Shown here: positions 11,566-20,184 of the stretch, piece after piece | Layout: each line of letters begins with the position of its first letter | Numbering within the stretch: the stretch's first letter is position 1 | Source: Chloroflexota bacterium | Lineage (GTDB): Bacteria > Chloroflexota > Dormibacteria > Aeolococcales > Aeolococcaceae | Assembly (NCBI GenBank): GCA_005880985.1 | Contig: VBIQ01000017.1 | Coordinates: 1-64,000 of the forward strand | Length of the DNA stretch: 64,000 nucleotides | Direction of reading: 5' to 3' | Notes under the pieces: model-generated | Told to the model about the DNA's origin: nothing | The model's database searches: none | The model's input: the letters and a program-made list of their open reading frames with translations, nothing else | Translations under genes and position numbers: made by a program

Positions 11566-13388
11566 TGGGCACCCGTCCGCCGACCGCGGTGGGCGCCGTG
11601 GCTGGGTCGGTTGCAGCCGCGAGCGAGCCGGGCGACCTGGGACGTCCGTTCGTCAGCATCTGCATTGCTTCCGGTCGCCGCGAGCATCTGCTTCGCCGGT
11701 GCCTGAAGAGTGTGCTCGACCAAAATAATCCCCCCTCCTTCGAGCTGCTGCTCTGTGCGGACGATGATCCGGCTGTCAAATCACTGGTCGACAGCATGTT
11801 CCCTTCCGGCTCGGCGGTGACGCTGCTGTCCCGTGGGTCGCCGGCACGGCTTCGCAACATCCTGCTCGCCCGGGCACGGGGCGAGCTGCTGCTGTTCCTC
11901 GACGACGACGTCGAGCTGGAACCCCACTTTCTGGCCCGGTTGCACCACCTGGCGGTCGATCATCCGGAGGCCGGGGTCTTCGGCGGGCCCAACGTCACAC
12001 CGCGCGGCAGCTCCGTGTTCCAGGTCACCCAGGGGGCCGTGCTGGCGTCTCTGGCGGCGACGGGTCCGGTGCGCCGCCGCTACGGACGGCATCATCCAAC
12101 CCTCGCCGACGAACGATGGTTCACGCTCTGCAATCTCGCCATTCGGCGCGAGGTGATGGTGGAGTTCGATCCAGGGCTGGTGTGTGCGGAGGAGAATGCC
12201 GTTCTTGGCGAGTTGCACCGCCGCCGGGTACCCATGGTCTACGACCCGGACCTCGCCGCGTACCACGAGCGGCGCCCGACATGGCGATCCTTTGCGGCGC
12301 AGATGCTGAAGTACGGCCGCGGCCGTGGACAGCTCCTCGCCCGGCGTCCCCGGTTGGTCCGTCCGGCGTTTGTCGTTCCCTCGCTCCTGGTCCTGTACAC
12401 GGTTCTCGGCGCTCCTCTCGCCCTGTGGCATCGGGCTGCGCTGTTGCCGCTGGGGCTGTACCTGCTCGCGGTGGCCGCCGGAGCGGCGAAGGTCGCACGG
12501 TCCGTGCGCCGCGTGTCGGTGGCTCCCGCGGCGGCCGGCCTCATCGCCACCGTCCACGGCTGTTATGGCGTGGGCGTCCTGCTCGGCGTGGTCGAGACCG
12601 CGGTGCAGCTCACTCCGAGCAGGCGCGCCCAGAAGGCACGCTGGTTCAACCTGCTGCGGGTGCTCGTCATCCGTCAGCTTCGGATCCGCTCGAAACGATC
12701 GCTGGTGGCAATCGCCTGGCCGCTGGTGGGGCCCGGCTTTCTCCTCGCCCTCTATGTGTTCGTCTTCCGCAGTGTGTTCCATGTTCCCGTGGAGAGGTAC
12801 CCGGTGTACCTGTTCGCGGGTCTGCTCCCCTGGACGTTCCTGGTTCAGACCCTCGGAACTGCCATCGTCTCGGTGTCTACAGAACCCGAGCTCGTGCGCC
12901 GGGCTCGGTTTCCCTATGAGCTGCTCCCGATCTCCACCGTGACGACGATGTCGCTGTACTTCCTTGCCTGCCTGGTTGTCTTCGTGGTGTTCCTCGGAGC
13001 TAGCGGGCACCTCGTGCTGGGCGTCCTTCCCGCCCTCATCGCGCCTGTGGTGGCTCTCTACCTGCTGGTCGCGGCGCTGTCGCTGATGCTGTCGCTGATC
13101 GACGTCTTCAATCGCGATCTTCGCCAGATCCTGGCCAACCTGCTCACCGTGTGGTTCTTTCTGGTGCCAATCGTGTATGCCCAGAACATGCTGGGAGAGC
13201 GGCTCCTCATTCTTCGCTCCATCGATCCTGCCAACATGATCGTCGGCGAGTTTCGTGACGTGCTCTACTACGGCAGTCTGTCGCGTCCGGCCCACATCGT
13301 CGAGTTGATGGTGGTCTGTATCGCTGTCTATGTGTTGGCGCTCAGCATCTTCCGGCGGTTCGCACCGCTGCTGCCCAAAGAGGTCTGA
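11565..13388 (+). CDS. GT2 glycosyltransferase fused to ABC-2 type polysaccharide export permease
   Basis: 607 residues in one unbroken frame. Residues about 25-250 are a GT-A type GT2 domain ('FVSICIASGRREHLL', 'LLLFLDDDVELEPHF' with the DDD metal site, 'AEENAVLGELHRR'). Residues 262-345 are membrane helices typical of GT2 tails. Residues about 355-605 are a complete ABC-2/Wzm-like permease ('RSKRSLVAIAWPLVGPGF', 'YLFAGLLPWTFLVQ', 'NRDLRQILANLLTVWFFLVP'). Wzm proteins are normally separate from glycosyltransferases. No stop or frameshift is visible at the junction near base 12612. The partner ATPase starts 4 nt downstream of the stop. Fusion would couple chain modification to export (inference). 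Confidence 0.85.
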   Translation: MGTRPPTAVGAVAGSVAAASEPGDLGRPFVSICIASGRREHLLRRCLKSVLDQNNPPSFELLLCADDDPAVKSLVDSMFPSGSAVTLLSRGSPARLRNILLARARGELLLFLDDDVELEPHFLARLHHLAVDHPEAGVFGGPNVTPRGSSVFQVTQGAVLASLAATGPVRRRYGRHHPTLADERWFTLCNLAIRREVMVEFDPGLVCAEENAVLGELHRRRVPMVYDPDLAAYHERRPTWRSFAAQMLKYGRGRGQLLARRPRLVRPAFVVPSLLVLYTVLGAPLALWHRAALLPLGLYLLAVAAGAAKVARSVRRVSVAPAAAGLIATVHGCYGVGVLLGVVETAVQLTPSRRAQKARWFNLLRVLVIRQLRIRSKRSLVAIAWPLVGPGFLLALYVFVFRSVFHVPVERYPVYLFAGLLPWTFLVQTLGTAIVSVSTEPELVRRARFPYELLPISTVTTMSLYFLACLVVFVVFLGASGHLVLGVLPALIAPVVALYLLVAALSLMLSLIDVFNRDLRQILANLLTVWFFLVPIVYAQNMLGERLLILRSIDPANMIVGEFRDVLYYGSLSRPAHIVELMVVCIAVYVLALSIFRRFAPLLPKEV

Positions 13389-13391
13389 CGG

Positions 13392-14147
13392 GTGCTTGCA
13401 GGTCGGCTCGAGAACGTATGGGTGGACTTCCGCGACCAACGCCGCCGTCTCGGTCGCCGGCACGCGTGGCGTTCGGCGCTCCGTGAGATCACCCTCGACC
13501 TTCCCGAGGGGGAGAAGCTGGCGGTCATCGGTGGCAACGGGTCCGGCAAGACCACCCTGCTCCGTACCATCGCCGGCATCTACGAACCGACGCGCGGTTC
13601 AGCCGAGATCCACGGTCGAGTGGTCTCGGTGATCGAGGTGGATTCGGGAGCTGGTCGCGACATGACCGGTCGCGAGAACCTCCAGCTCCTGGCAGTGCTG
13701 TTCGGTCTGTCCCGCTCCGAGCTTCGTCGACGGTATGATCACATCCTCTCGCTCACCGGCCTTTCGGCCGACGACCTCGATCAGCCCGTGTACACCTATT
13801 CCGCCGGGATGAAGTTGCGCCTGCACTTTGCTCTCGCGGTGGGCTGCGCCCCGGTTGTGCTGGCCGTCGATGAGACCCTGTCGGTCGCCGACGAGGCGTT
13901 TCAGGCACACTGCATCGAATCAATGGATGAGCTGTCTCGGCGCGGCACGACCGTCGTTCTCGCGTCGCACGATCTGGACCTGGTGACTCGGTGGGCCGAT
14001 CGCACCGTCGTCCTCGATCAGGGTCGGATCCTGCTCGATGCCACGCCCGCCGAGGCGGTGGCGTATTACCGGGACCGCTTTGGCGACCAGCACGCGGCTC
14101 ACCGTGCTGGTGAGGCCGGCGTCCGAGTCGTCGGCTTCACCAGCTAG
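13392..14147 (+). CDS. Polysaccharide ABC exporter ATPase (Wzt-like, short form)
   Basis: 251 residues from a GTG start at 13392. Walker A 'GGNGSGKTTLLRT', the signature 'YSAGMKLRLHFALA', Walker B 'PVVLAVDETLSVAD' and the switch His ('LASHDLD') are all intact. The signature has the SAGM form typical of the Wzt/TagH group. There is no C-terminal carbohydrate-binding domain, unlike the second system at 41471, so substrate choice probably lies in the permease or a flippase-like mechanism. It energises the permease fusion encoded immediately upstream. Confidence 0.88.
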   Translation: MLAGRLENVWVDFRDQRRRLGRRHAWRSALREITLDLPEGEKLAVIGGNGSGKTTLLRTIAGIYEPTRGSAEIHGRVVSVIEVDSGAGRDMTGRENLQLLAVLFGLSRSELRRRYDHILSLTGLSADDLDQPVYTYSAGMKLRLHFALAVGCAPVVLAVDETLSVADEAFQAHCIESMDELSRRGTTVVLASHDLDLVTRWADRTVVLDQGRILLDATPAEAVAYYRDRFGDQHAAHRAGEAGVRVVGFTS

Positions 14148-14918
14148 TCAGCGAGCCACCCCGGCTCCGTCCGCATAGCAGAGGAAGGCAACGTAGTGGG
14201 CCGAGTACCGGCCCAGCCGCGTGTGCATCAGTTGATCGAGCCGTGGCAGCATGGCCCGCTCGTACCAGCGCAGGTGGGCCAGCCGCGTGCCCACGATGTG
14301 CGGCGCGTGCAGGAGGTAGCCGACCTGCGCCACCGTGAAGCCCGCCTCTGCCAGGGCGATGCGGCCGGTCTGGTCGGAGAGGGTGACCCCGGTGGGAAAT
14401 GGGACGAGACGGGTCGCCATCTGGGCCGCCTTCGGCAGAGCGTTGCGAAGCCGGATCGCGGGATTCGACCGGTTATCGAGGGTGAGCAGCAGGCAACCGC
14501 TCGGCAGCAGGATGCGCCGCAGTTCGGCGAGCGCGAGCGTGATCCCGTGGGGCTCGTCGAAGTGATCGAGGGTGGAGGTCGAGAGGACGCCATCGAACGC
14601 CCCGTCCCGAAAGGGCAGGCGGCGAACGTCGCCGACCGTGATCCGCGAGACTCTTGGCTTGACTCCGGCCGCCACCGCCGTCGACACATCCATGCCGATC
14701 CAGCTTCCCCCGAGGCAGGGAAGCAGCGCGCGGTGGGGCGACAGCTCTTCGTAGAGGTCGGTCTTGAGCCAGCGGCCCCGGGGCGTGCCGATCCATTGCT
14801 CGATGAGGTCCAGATGGGCCTGGCGCGCGTGGCGACGCCAGCCTGCCGGCAGGCGATCACGGAGAGCGGCTGTCTGGTTCCACTCGCCGGCCTCGGGCTG
14901 CGTCACGCGTACAGCCAC
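14148..14918 (-). CDS. Class I SAM-dependent methyltransferase
   Basis: 256 residues from a GTG start at 14918. A Methyltransf_11-type core is visible: 'GGSWIGMDVSTAV' (a variant motif I with the acidic end of beta 2), 'GDVRRLPFRDGAFDGVLS' and 'LRRILLPSGCLLLTLDN'. The glycine loop is less canonical than in the methyltransferases at 48604 and 52154. Its start overlaps the end of the upstream minus-strand gene by 16 nt, and its 3' end abuts the convergent ABC ATPase with no gap. It probably modifies a sugar or small metabolite of the surface pathway. Target unknown. Confidence 0.72.
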   Translation of the reverse strand: MAVRVTQPEAGEWNQTAALRDRLPAGWRRHARQAHLDLIEQWIGTPRGRWLKTDLYEELSPHRALLPCLGGSWIGMDVSTAVAAGVKPRVSRITVGDVRRLPFRDGAFDGVLSTSTLDHFDEPHGITLALAELRRILLPSGCLLLTLDNRSNPAIRLRNALPKAAQMATRLVPFPTGVTLSDQTGRIALAEAGFTVAQVGYLLHAPHIVGTRLAHLRWYERAMLPRLDQLMHTRLGRYSAHYVAFLCYADGAGVAR

Positions 14919-15307
14919 AGCGGGAGAAGTCCGCGAGCGTGCCGCCAGGGCCCCGGGGACGCGAACGCGGCCTCGAGACGGGCCGCTCGTCTCTCCGCCC
15001 AGGTCGCCACCACGGACTGGATATTGAACACGCCGCCATCGTCGCGGGCACGACGGCGGGCTCGGCTGAGATCGAGTCGCGTGGCCCTCGCGATGATGGC
15101 CCCGGTTGTGCGCGGTGGAGTCGTCGGGACGAGAGCCGCCGAGGCCACCAGACGCGCTTGCACGCCAGCGGCGGTGTCGGCACAGAGGGTGCCGTCCGGT
15201 CCGGCCAGGATCAGCGCGTCGACGGGGAGGCGGAGGAGCTCGGCGAAGGTGATGGGTGTGACGCCGGCCTCCTCCGGCCCGCGCTCGGCGACGGTTTGCA
15301 CGGGCAT
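14903..15307 (-). CDS. Hypothetical 134-residue protein
   Basis: The ATG at 15307 lies 6 nt after a TATCAT box. A longer in-frame extension upstream has anomalous composition and runs antisense through the gene at 15446, so it was rejected. The product is rich in Ala, Arg and Leu, with 'ALILAGPDGTLCAD' near residues 30-43 and a Trp-rich C-terminus ('WRHARGLLPLWLYA'). I recognise no family. The 16-nt overlap with the methyltransferase downstream suggests the two are co-translated and act together. Confidence 0.55.
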   Translation of the reverse strand: MPVQTVAERGPEEAGVTPITFAELLRLPVDALILAGPDGTLCADTAAGVQARLVASAALVPTTPPRTTGAIIARATRLDLSRARRRARDDGGVFNIQSVVATWAERRAARLEAAFASPGPWRHARGLLPLWLYA

Positions 15308-15313
15308 GGACTC

Positions 15314-15319
15314 ATGATA
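15314..15319 (-). promoter_or_regulatory. -10 box for the 15307 gene, leaderless spacing
   Basis: TATCAT on the minus strand ends 6 nt before the ATG at 15307, so transcription would begin at or next to the start codon. No Shine-Dalgarno sequence is present, as expected for a leaderless mRNA. Confidence 0.5.
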
Positions 15320-15445
15320 CGAGTTTGATGTTTTGTCCAGACATGGGAGATCGACTGATTCGACGCGATCAAGCGCGCCCACGATGGTGGTCCAAGTAGC
15401 TAGACTGCCGGGCCGTATCGACTGCGACCTCGAGGAGCGGAGGCG

Positions 15446-16807
15446 ATGAGCTGGACCCGCCAAGGAACCTCGCGTCGTCGGCGCAATGTCGCCGTGATCG
15501 TGAGCACGGTCGCCCTGTGCGCCTTCGTCGTCGGTGTGTCGCTGCTGTTTCGGCAGCCGGTGACCGCAGCCGTCTGCGGCGACGCCAATCCGCCGCCACC
15601 GGACACGGGGTCGGGCGGCCCTCCGACCTGCCCGCAGAACCCCACCGGAACCGGGGGATACTTCGTCGCCAACATCAACGGCAACGTGTACGGCATCGGC
15701 AATGCCTTCCCGTTCCCGGGCTTTGGCACCTTGCACCACGCGGCGGACGGGAGCGATCAGGATCCCGGCGCGCTGGGCGCCGACATCTCGACCACCGGGG
15801 ATGGGGCCGGCTTCTATCTCCTCGACGCCGGTGGCAACGTGTACGGCCGTGGTGATGCCCCCGCCTTCAACGGGTTCGGCACCCTGAGCACCAAGGGTTC
15901 CGCCGGCGACGTCGCCGCCGGGATGTCCGTCACCCATGAGCCCGGTGGCGGCACCAGTGGCATGCTGATCATGGACGTCGCCAGTCGCGTCTTCGGCTTC
16001 GGCACCCAGGACGGCCACGGCAGCGCTCCCTGGACGGGCTTCGGCACCATCTTCCAACGCGAACAACTGCAGGACGCGGGTCATCCGAACGCGCCGGTCG
16101 CCGCCGGCCTCGCCCTGGTGCCGTCGGACGACGGCTACTACGGCGTCGACAGCAACGGCCGCATCTTCGGCTTCGGCAACGCCTTTGCCGGCCCGGTCGA
16201 ACCGTCGACGTACAACTTCCACGGACGCGCCGCGGGCATCATGATCACCGCCGACCACCACGATCTGCTGGTGCTCAACGACGCGGGGCAGATCTACGGC
16301 TTCGGCGGCCTCAATCCCACGTCCCCGGCGCCGTCGGGGCCCTACTACGGCAATGCCAGCGGTCGCTTCCCCGGCTCCTTCGTGGGGATCGCCGGAGCTC
16401 CCAGCCCGCCGCAGTGTGGCACGACGTCGAGCAGCAGCACGTCGAGCAGCAGCACGTCGAAGAGCACCTCGACCGGCACGTCGAGCACCTGCTCCACCAC
16501 CTCGCAGAGTTCCAACCCGTCGACGTCCTCCGGGCCTTCCACCTCGAGTGGCTCGTCCGCCTCGACCTCCAGCGGGTCGTCGGCCTCGACCTCCAGCGGA
16601 TCGTCGGCCTCGACCTCCAGCGGTGCTTCGACCTCGTCGTCGTCTTCGACCGCTAATACCTTGACCTGCCTGGGCGGGCCACCGCTCTGCCTACCGGGGT
16701 CATCGAGCACCTCGTCGGCCTCGACGTCCAGCGGCGCGACCACCTCGTCGTCGTCGTCGTCGAGCGGTGCGAGCACCTGCATCATCGGGCCGCTCTGTTT
16801 CCCATAG
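15446..16807 (+). CDS. Secreted propeller-repeat protein with Ser/Thr-rich tail
   Basis: 453 residues. The signal/anchor helix is at 14-36. Residues about 65-305 carry repeats built on 'GYFVANINGNVYGIGNAFPF', clearly related to the N-terminal part of the protein at 5881 (both share a 'DAGHPNAP' or 'DASHPNAP' segment and a 'DSNGR-F' strand). From about 320 to the end the chain is almost all Ser/Thr with small insertions, including 'CLGGPPLCLP' and a terminal 'CIIGPLCFP'. GAGGAG and GGAGG just upstream give a good ribosome-binding site. It is probably surface-exposed and heavily O-glycosylated. No catalytic motif. Confidence 0.75.
   Translation: MSWTRQGTSRRRRNVAVIVSTVALCAFVVGVSLLFRQPVTAAVCGDANPPPPDTGSGGPPTCPQNPTGTGGYFVANINGNVYGIGNAFPFPGFGTLHHAADGSDQDPGALGADISTTGDGAGFYLLDAGGNVYGRGDAPAFNGFGTLSTKGSAGDVAAGMSVTHEPGGGTSGMLIMDVASRVFGFGTQDGHGSAPWTGFGTIFQREQLQDAGHPNAPVAAGLALVPSDDGYYGVDSNGRIFGFGNAFAGPVEPSTYNFHGRAAGIMITADHHDLLVLNDAGQIYGFGGLNPTSPAPSGPYYGNASGRFPGSFVGIAGAPSPPQCGTTSSSSTSSSSTSKSTSTGTSSTCSTTSQSSNPSTSSGPSTSSGSSASTSSGSSASTSSGSSASTSSGASTSSSSSTANTLTCLGGPPLCLPGSSSTSSASTSSGATTSSSSSSSGASTCIIGPLCFP
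16559..16630 (+). repeat. 24-bp tandem repeat x3 in Ser/Thr tail
   Basis: Three near-identical 24-bp units (starting GCCTCGACCTCCAGCGG) encode Ala-Ser-Thr-Ser-Ser-Gly-Ser-Ser repeats. They are in frame, so changes in copy number would only lengthen or shorten the tail. Confidence 0.8.
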
Positions 16808-16822
16808 TCACCGGGCGTCGAG

Positions 16823-17893
16823 CTAGGGCCTGACCCCCGCCTCAGCGAGGGCTGCCTGAAACAGCTCGGCGATCGGCGCCGCGCGGACCCGCTCGCTCCG
16901 CCGCCGGCCTGCCGCCGTGAGGCGTGCTCGCAGCACGCCGTCACGCAGGATTCGATCCACCGTTGCCGCCCACACCAGCGGGTCGCGCGTCTCCAGCAGG
17001 ATGCCCCCCTCGCCGACCGTCTCCGGCACCGCCCCCGCGGCGTAGGCGACCACCGGCACCTCGAAGCTCATCGCCTCCACCACCGGCACGCAGATGCCCT
17101 CGTGCTCGCTCATGCAGAGGAACACGCTCGAGCTCGCGTAGCGGGCACCGAGCTCGGCATCGCTCAGCCCCAACCGCCCCCCGGGCATGTCCACCGCGTC
17201 GGTGACCCCGAGAGATTCGGCCAGCCGCCACAGCCCGCGGAGGTAGGGCTCGGTGTCGAGCGAATGTCCGACCACCACCAGCCGCGCCGTCGGTTGCACG
17301 GTGCCCCGCAGCGCGGCGAGCACCCGCAGCAGGTCGGCATGCCCCTTGTTCGGCGCGATCCGCCCGACGAAGAGCAGCACCGGGTCGGGCGGCGCCAGCG
17401 CGGGCCGAGGGTGCAGCCGGGAGACGGGCAGTGGCGAGGGAACCACCATCGCCCGGTCCGCTCCAAAGGCGCGCGCCTCCGCGAGGTTGAAGGCGGTCGG
17501 TGCCATCACCAGCTCCGCCACCGGCATCAGCCTGCGGGCATCGGCGTGGGCCTGCTCGATGCGGGCCACCACCCGCTCGTTGACGCCGCGGTAGTAGGCG
17601 GCGGGGGTGATGTTCTGGTAGTAGAGCAGCTTGCGCGCGGGCAGCCGTTCGAAGAGGCGGGCCACCGGTGATCCGATGCTCAGGTGGTACATCACCGCGT
17701 CACCGGGCCGCAGCACGGTCTCCAGCTCGTCCGCGGGACGCGCCTCGACGGCGACCCGTGGATCGATCACGTTGCTGAAGATCTCTGAGCGGAATCCGAG
17801 CTCGCGCGAGATGTCACGGAAGCTGAGGGTGATGGTGCCGAGGGCATCGCCGGCGGCGAAGTCGGAGAGCAGATGGTGGAGGGCGACGCTCAC
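16823..17893 (-). CDS. GT4 glycosyltransferase (type B of this locus)
   Basis: 356 residues from a GTG at 17893 that overlaps the upstream stop (GTGA). The N-terminal half has 'YHLSIGSPVARLF' and 'LLYYQNITPAAYYRG', a signature shared with the GT4 genes at 45924 and 46991. The C-terminal GT-B half has 'LLFVGRIAPNKGHADLL' and the retaining E-x7-E site in 'SEHEGICVPVVEAM'. Family knowledge: retaining GT4 transfer from a nucleotide sugar, probably in the cytoplasm onto a lipid-linked glycan. Longer upstream ORF extensions are shadows of the preceding gene. Donor and acceptor unknown. Confidence 0.85.
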   Translation of the reverse strand: MSVALHHLLSDFAAGDALGTITLSFRDISRELGFRSEIFSNVIDPRVAVEARPADELETVLRPGDAVMYHLSIGSPVARLFERLPARKLLYYQNITPAAYYRGVNERVVARIEQAHADARRLMPVAELVMAPTAFNLAEARAFGADRAMVVPSPLPVSRLHPRPALAPPDPVLLFVGRIAPNKGHADLLRVLAALRGTVQPTARLVVVGHSLDTEPYLRGLWRLAESLGVTDAVDMPGGRLGLSDAELGARYASSSVFLCMSEHEGICVPVVEAMSFEVPVVAYAAGAVPETVGEGGILLETRDPLVWAATVDRILRDGVLRARLTAAGRRRSERVRAAPIAELFQAALAEAGVRP

Positions 17894-19080
17894 CCGGTCA
17901 CCAGGTGGATCGCGTCCTCCAGCCGGCCGAGCACCGCCGGCCAGGAGTACCGCTGCTCCACGTAGCGGCGTCCGGCGACGCCCAGCCGATCGCGCAGCGC
18001 GCCGTCGCCGCGGAGCCGGTCGAGCGCCGCGGCGAACTCCTCGACCTCGCGCACCCAGACGCCGCCGCCGCTGTCCTCGCAGTGGCGGCGGGTCACCTCG
18101 CAGTTGGCGTGGACGATCGCCGGAGTCCCGCACGACCAGCTCTCCATGAGGATGAACGAGAAGCTCTCGTTGAGCGAGAGCTGGGCGGTCGCCACCGCCC
18201 CGGCGAACATCGCCAACTTCTCGAGGTCGCCGACGAAGCCCAGGTCGCGCAACACCGCCGTCCCGGATGGCGGTAGGGTCGTCTCGCCGCTGCCGGCGAT
18301 CGCCAGCGCCGCGGGGCCACGGCGCGACAGGCCCTCGGTGTACGCGGCCATCCACTCGACCAGCAGCGGAAAGTTCTTGGCGATCTCGCGGCGGCCGGCA
18401 AAGGCGACGTAGTCACCGCTGAGCCCGCGCCGGGTGCGCATGGCGGCCACATCGAGCGGCGGCGGAGCGTCGAAGCCGATGCCGACGACCCGGTTCGGCG
18501 GCACCTGGCCTAGCAGCCGCACCGCCAGCTCTCGCTCCGCCTCGGTGTTGAACACCAGGGCACGCGCGACGCGGAGGGTCTCCTGGATGAGCCCGAAGCG
18601 GGCGTAGGCCTCGTTGTGCAGACACGGCACCACCAGGCTCTTCTCGGGTCGCACCCGCGCTCCATAGACGGTGCTCGCGAAGAGATAGGGGATGAAGAGG
18701 AGAGCGTCGAGCCGCTCGGCAGCAGTGGCGATCGCCTCCATCATCGGCTCGCTGTACCCGGTGTTCTCCACCCAGCGGCGCTCACCCTGCTCGTCGAGCG
18801 CGAAACCCGCATCCATGCGGGCGTGCAGGACTGTCATGGTGGTGTATTCGCGCCGGCGGGTCACCGGGTAGCGGTGCACCGGGATGCCGTTGATGCGGCT
18901 CGTTCCCTGCGGCAGCTCGTTGCGCCAGGTGAAGTGATCGCGGGCGCAGGTGGTCAGCACCTCCACCGCGTGCCCGCGGCCGGCGAGGCGCTCGGCGTAC
19001 TCGCGGCAGTGGGTCTCGGCGCCGCCGACGATGTCGAGGCCATAGCGCGGGACGACCAGGCCCAACCGCAGCCCCGTCAA
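17890..19080 (-). CDS. GT4 glycosyltransferase (type A of this locus)
   Basis: 396 residues from a TTG at 19080 overlapping the upstream stop as TTGA. It opens with 'LRLGLVVPRYGLDIVGGAET' and 'VEVLTTCARDHFTW', the type A signature also found at 33732, 44704 and 50938. The second Rossmann half has 'DYVAFAGRREIAKNFPLL' and E-x7-E in 'LNESFSFILMESW'. Neighbours are a coiled-coil/methyltransferase-like protein upstream and a type B GT4 downstream, all 4-nt coupled, so the three act in one pathway. Specificity cannot be read from sequence. Confidence 0.83.
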   Translation of the reverse strand: MTGLRLGLVVPRYGLDIVGGAETHCREYAERLAGRGHAVEVLTTCARDHFTWRNELPQGTSRINGIPVHRYPVTRRREYTTMTVLHARMDAGFALDEQGERRWVENTGYSEPMMEAIATAAERLDALLFIPYLFASTVYGARVRPEKSLVVPCLHNEAYARFGLIQETLRVARALVFNTEAERELAVRLLGQVPPNRVVGIGFDAPPPLDVAAMRTRRGLSGDYVAFAGRREIAKNFPLLVEWMAAYTEGLSRRGPAALAIAGSGETTLPPSGTAVLRDLGFVGDLEKLAMFAGAVATAQLSLNESFSFILMESWSCGTPAIVHANCEVTRRHCEDSGGGVWVREVEEFAAALDRLRGDGALRDRLGVAGRRYVEQRYSWPAVLGRLEDAIHLVTG

Positions 19081-20054
19081 ACGCGTCCGCCGCCGGCGGG
19101 CACCTGCCCGGTCACCGCGTACCACGGCGCACTTCCACTGCCGTGCGGACTGCCCAGCGGAAGCACGCGCACCTGTTCCAGCCGGGCCGCCTCCAAGAGA
19201 AGCACCGCCGTGTCGGGCCCGATCCATCGCCGCATCGCCGGATCGATGTCGGCCGCGTCCGGCGGCGCGTCCGCGAAGCGCGGGTCGGGAGCGTCGAGCA
19301 CCACTCTGCCCGAGGGGCGCAGCGTCTGGACGATGAGGGGAAGGATGCGCAGTGTCTCGGCGGGGGACAGCATCGGCAGCACGCCCATGCCCACCACCGC
19401 GGCCAGAGACGGCCCCGTCGCTTCCAACCATGCCAGCGGCTCGGCGTCGTGGCAGCGCACCCCGACCGCCCGCGCCGATGCCAGCAGCGCTGAGTCGGGG
19501 GTCACCGCCTCGACGGGAACGCCGTCGGCCTGCAGCCGCTGTAGCGTTCCGGCGTCGTCGAATCCGATCACCGCCACCGGCCCGGGTGGCCGGCCGTGCA
19601 GCACATCGCGGACCGCTTGAAGCCGCGCCGACTCGATCTCGGCCATCGGGTAGCGGCCGCTGGCGCCACGCGGCGGTGCCCCTGGAGGTCGCTGCCACGC
19701 CGTCTCCACTCGTGCCAGCCGCGCGTCGAGGGCGACCATTCGACGCAGCAGCGCGTAGTTGAAGCGGCTCTGGTCTTCGGCCAAGGGACGGACATACCAC
19801 GCCATCAGGCGCCGCAGGACTCGCTTGACCAGGACGACCGCCGACCCCAGGCCGGGACGCAGCGACTCCAGGGGGCGCACGGTCTCGATATGCGCCATCT
19901 CATCGAGGCTCTGCTCGTCGCTGACGACGCGGAACTCGGCTCGCAGGCGGGCCAGCAGCTCCTCCGGATACTCTCCCGCGGCCCGCCGTCGCGCCACCTC
20001 CGCCTCGATCTCCGCAACCAAGGCGCGGACGTCGACAGACTTGTCGTCGGACAC
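19077..20054 (-). CDS. Coiled-coil plus methyltransferase-like protein of surface glycan locus
   Basis: 325 residues from a GTG at 20054. The N-terminal helix 'EVARRRAAGEYPEELLARL' (about residues 18-36) matches helices at 48028 and 48604. A second shared segment ('GSAVVLVKRVLRRLMAWYV') looks amphipathic and membrane-seeking. Residues about 165-320 fold like a SAM methyltransferase: 'GPVAVIGFDDAGTL', 'LRPSGRVVLDAPDP'. The usual G-x-G-x-G loop is replaced by G-F-D-D-A-G, so activity is doubtful. It heads the operon leading to two GT4 genes. It may dock glycosyltransferases at the membrane or cap a glycan (inference). Confidence 0.62.
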   Translation of the reverse strand: MSDDKSVDVRALVAEIEAEVARRRAAGEYPEELLARLRAEFRVVSDEQSLDEMAHIETVRPLESLRPGLGSAVVLVKRVLRRLMAWYVRPLAEDQSRFNYALLRRMVALDARLARVETAWQRPPGAPPRGASGRYPMAEIESARLQAVRDVLHGRPPGPVAVIGFDDAGTLQRLQADGVPVEAVTPDSALLASARAVGVRCHDAEPLAWLEATGPSLAAVVGMGVLPMLSPAETLRILPLIVQTLRPSGRVVLDAPDPRFADAPPDAADIDPAMRRWIGPDTAVLLLEAARLEQVRVLPLGSPHGSGSAPWYAVTGQVPAGGGRV

Positions 20055-20062
20055 GATGACCG

Positions 20063-20068
20063 AGGGTA
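20063..20068 (-). promoter_or_regulatory. TANNNT box, leaderless spacing, for the 20054 gene
   Basis: TACCCT on the minus strand ends 8 nt before the GTG at 20054. No SD is seen. It fits the repeated leaderless pattern but matches consensus only at the key positions. Confidence 0.35.
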
Positions 20069-20184
20069 GCAGGCGACTCGGCGTGCCGGGCGAAGCGGGG
20101 CTGCAGTGAGGCCCGAGAGCGACAGGAGCGAGCTACCATACCGGCCGTGTCGTTCCCCCTGGGCTTCGCGGCAAGGCCCTGAGG

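Noticed and set aside
12600-12660. Suspected frameshift joining two genes in the GT2-permease protein
   Set aside because: The frame is open with normal codon use across the junction and no stop nearby in the same frame, so a true fusion is more likely.
11781-13463. Long minus-strand ORF of 560 codons
   Set aside because: Antisense to the GT2-permease fusion; the translation is His/Gln/Arg-rich with no domain, while the plus frame has clear motifs.
16559-16630. Possible CRISPR-like array
   Set aside because: The repeats are contiguous, in frame and without spacers, so they are coding microrepeats.
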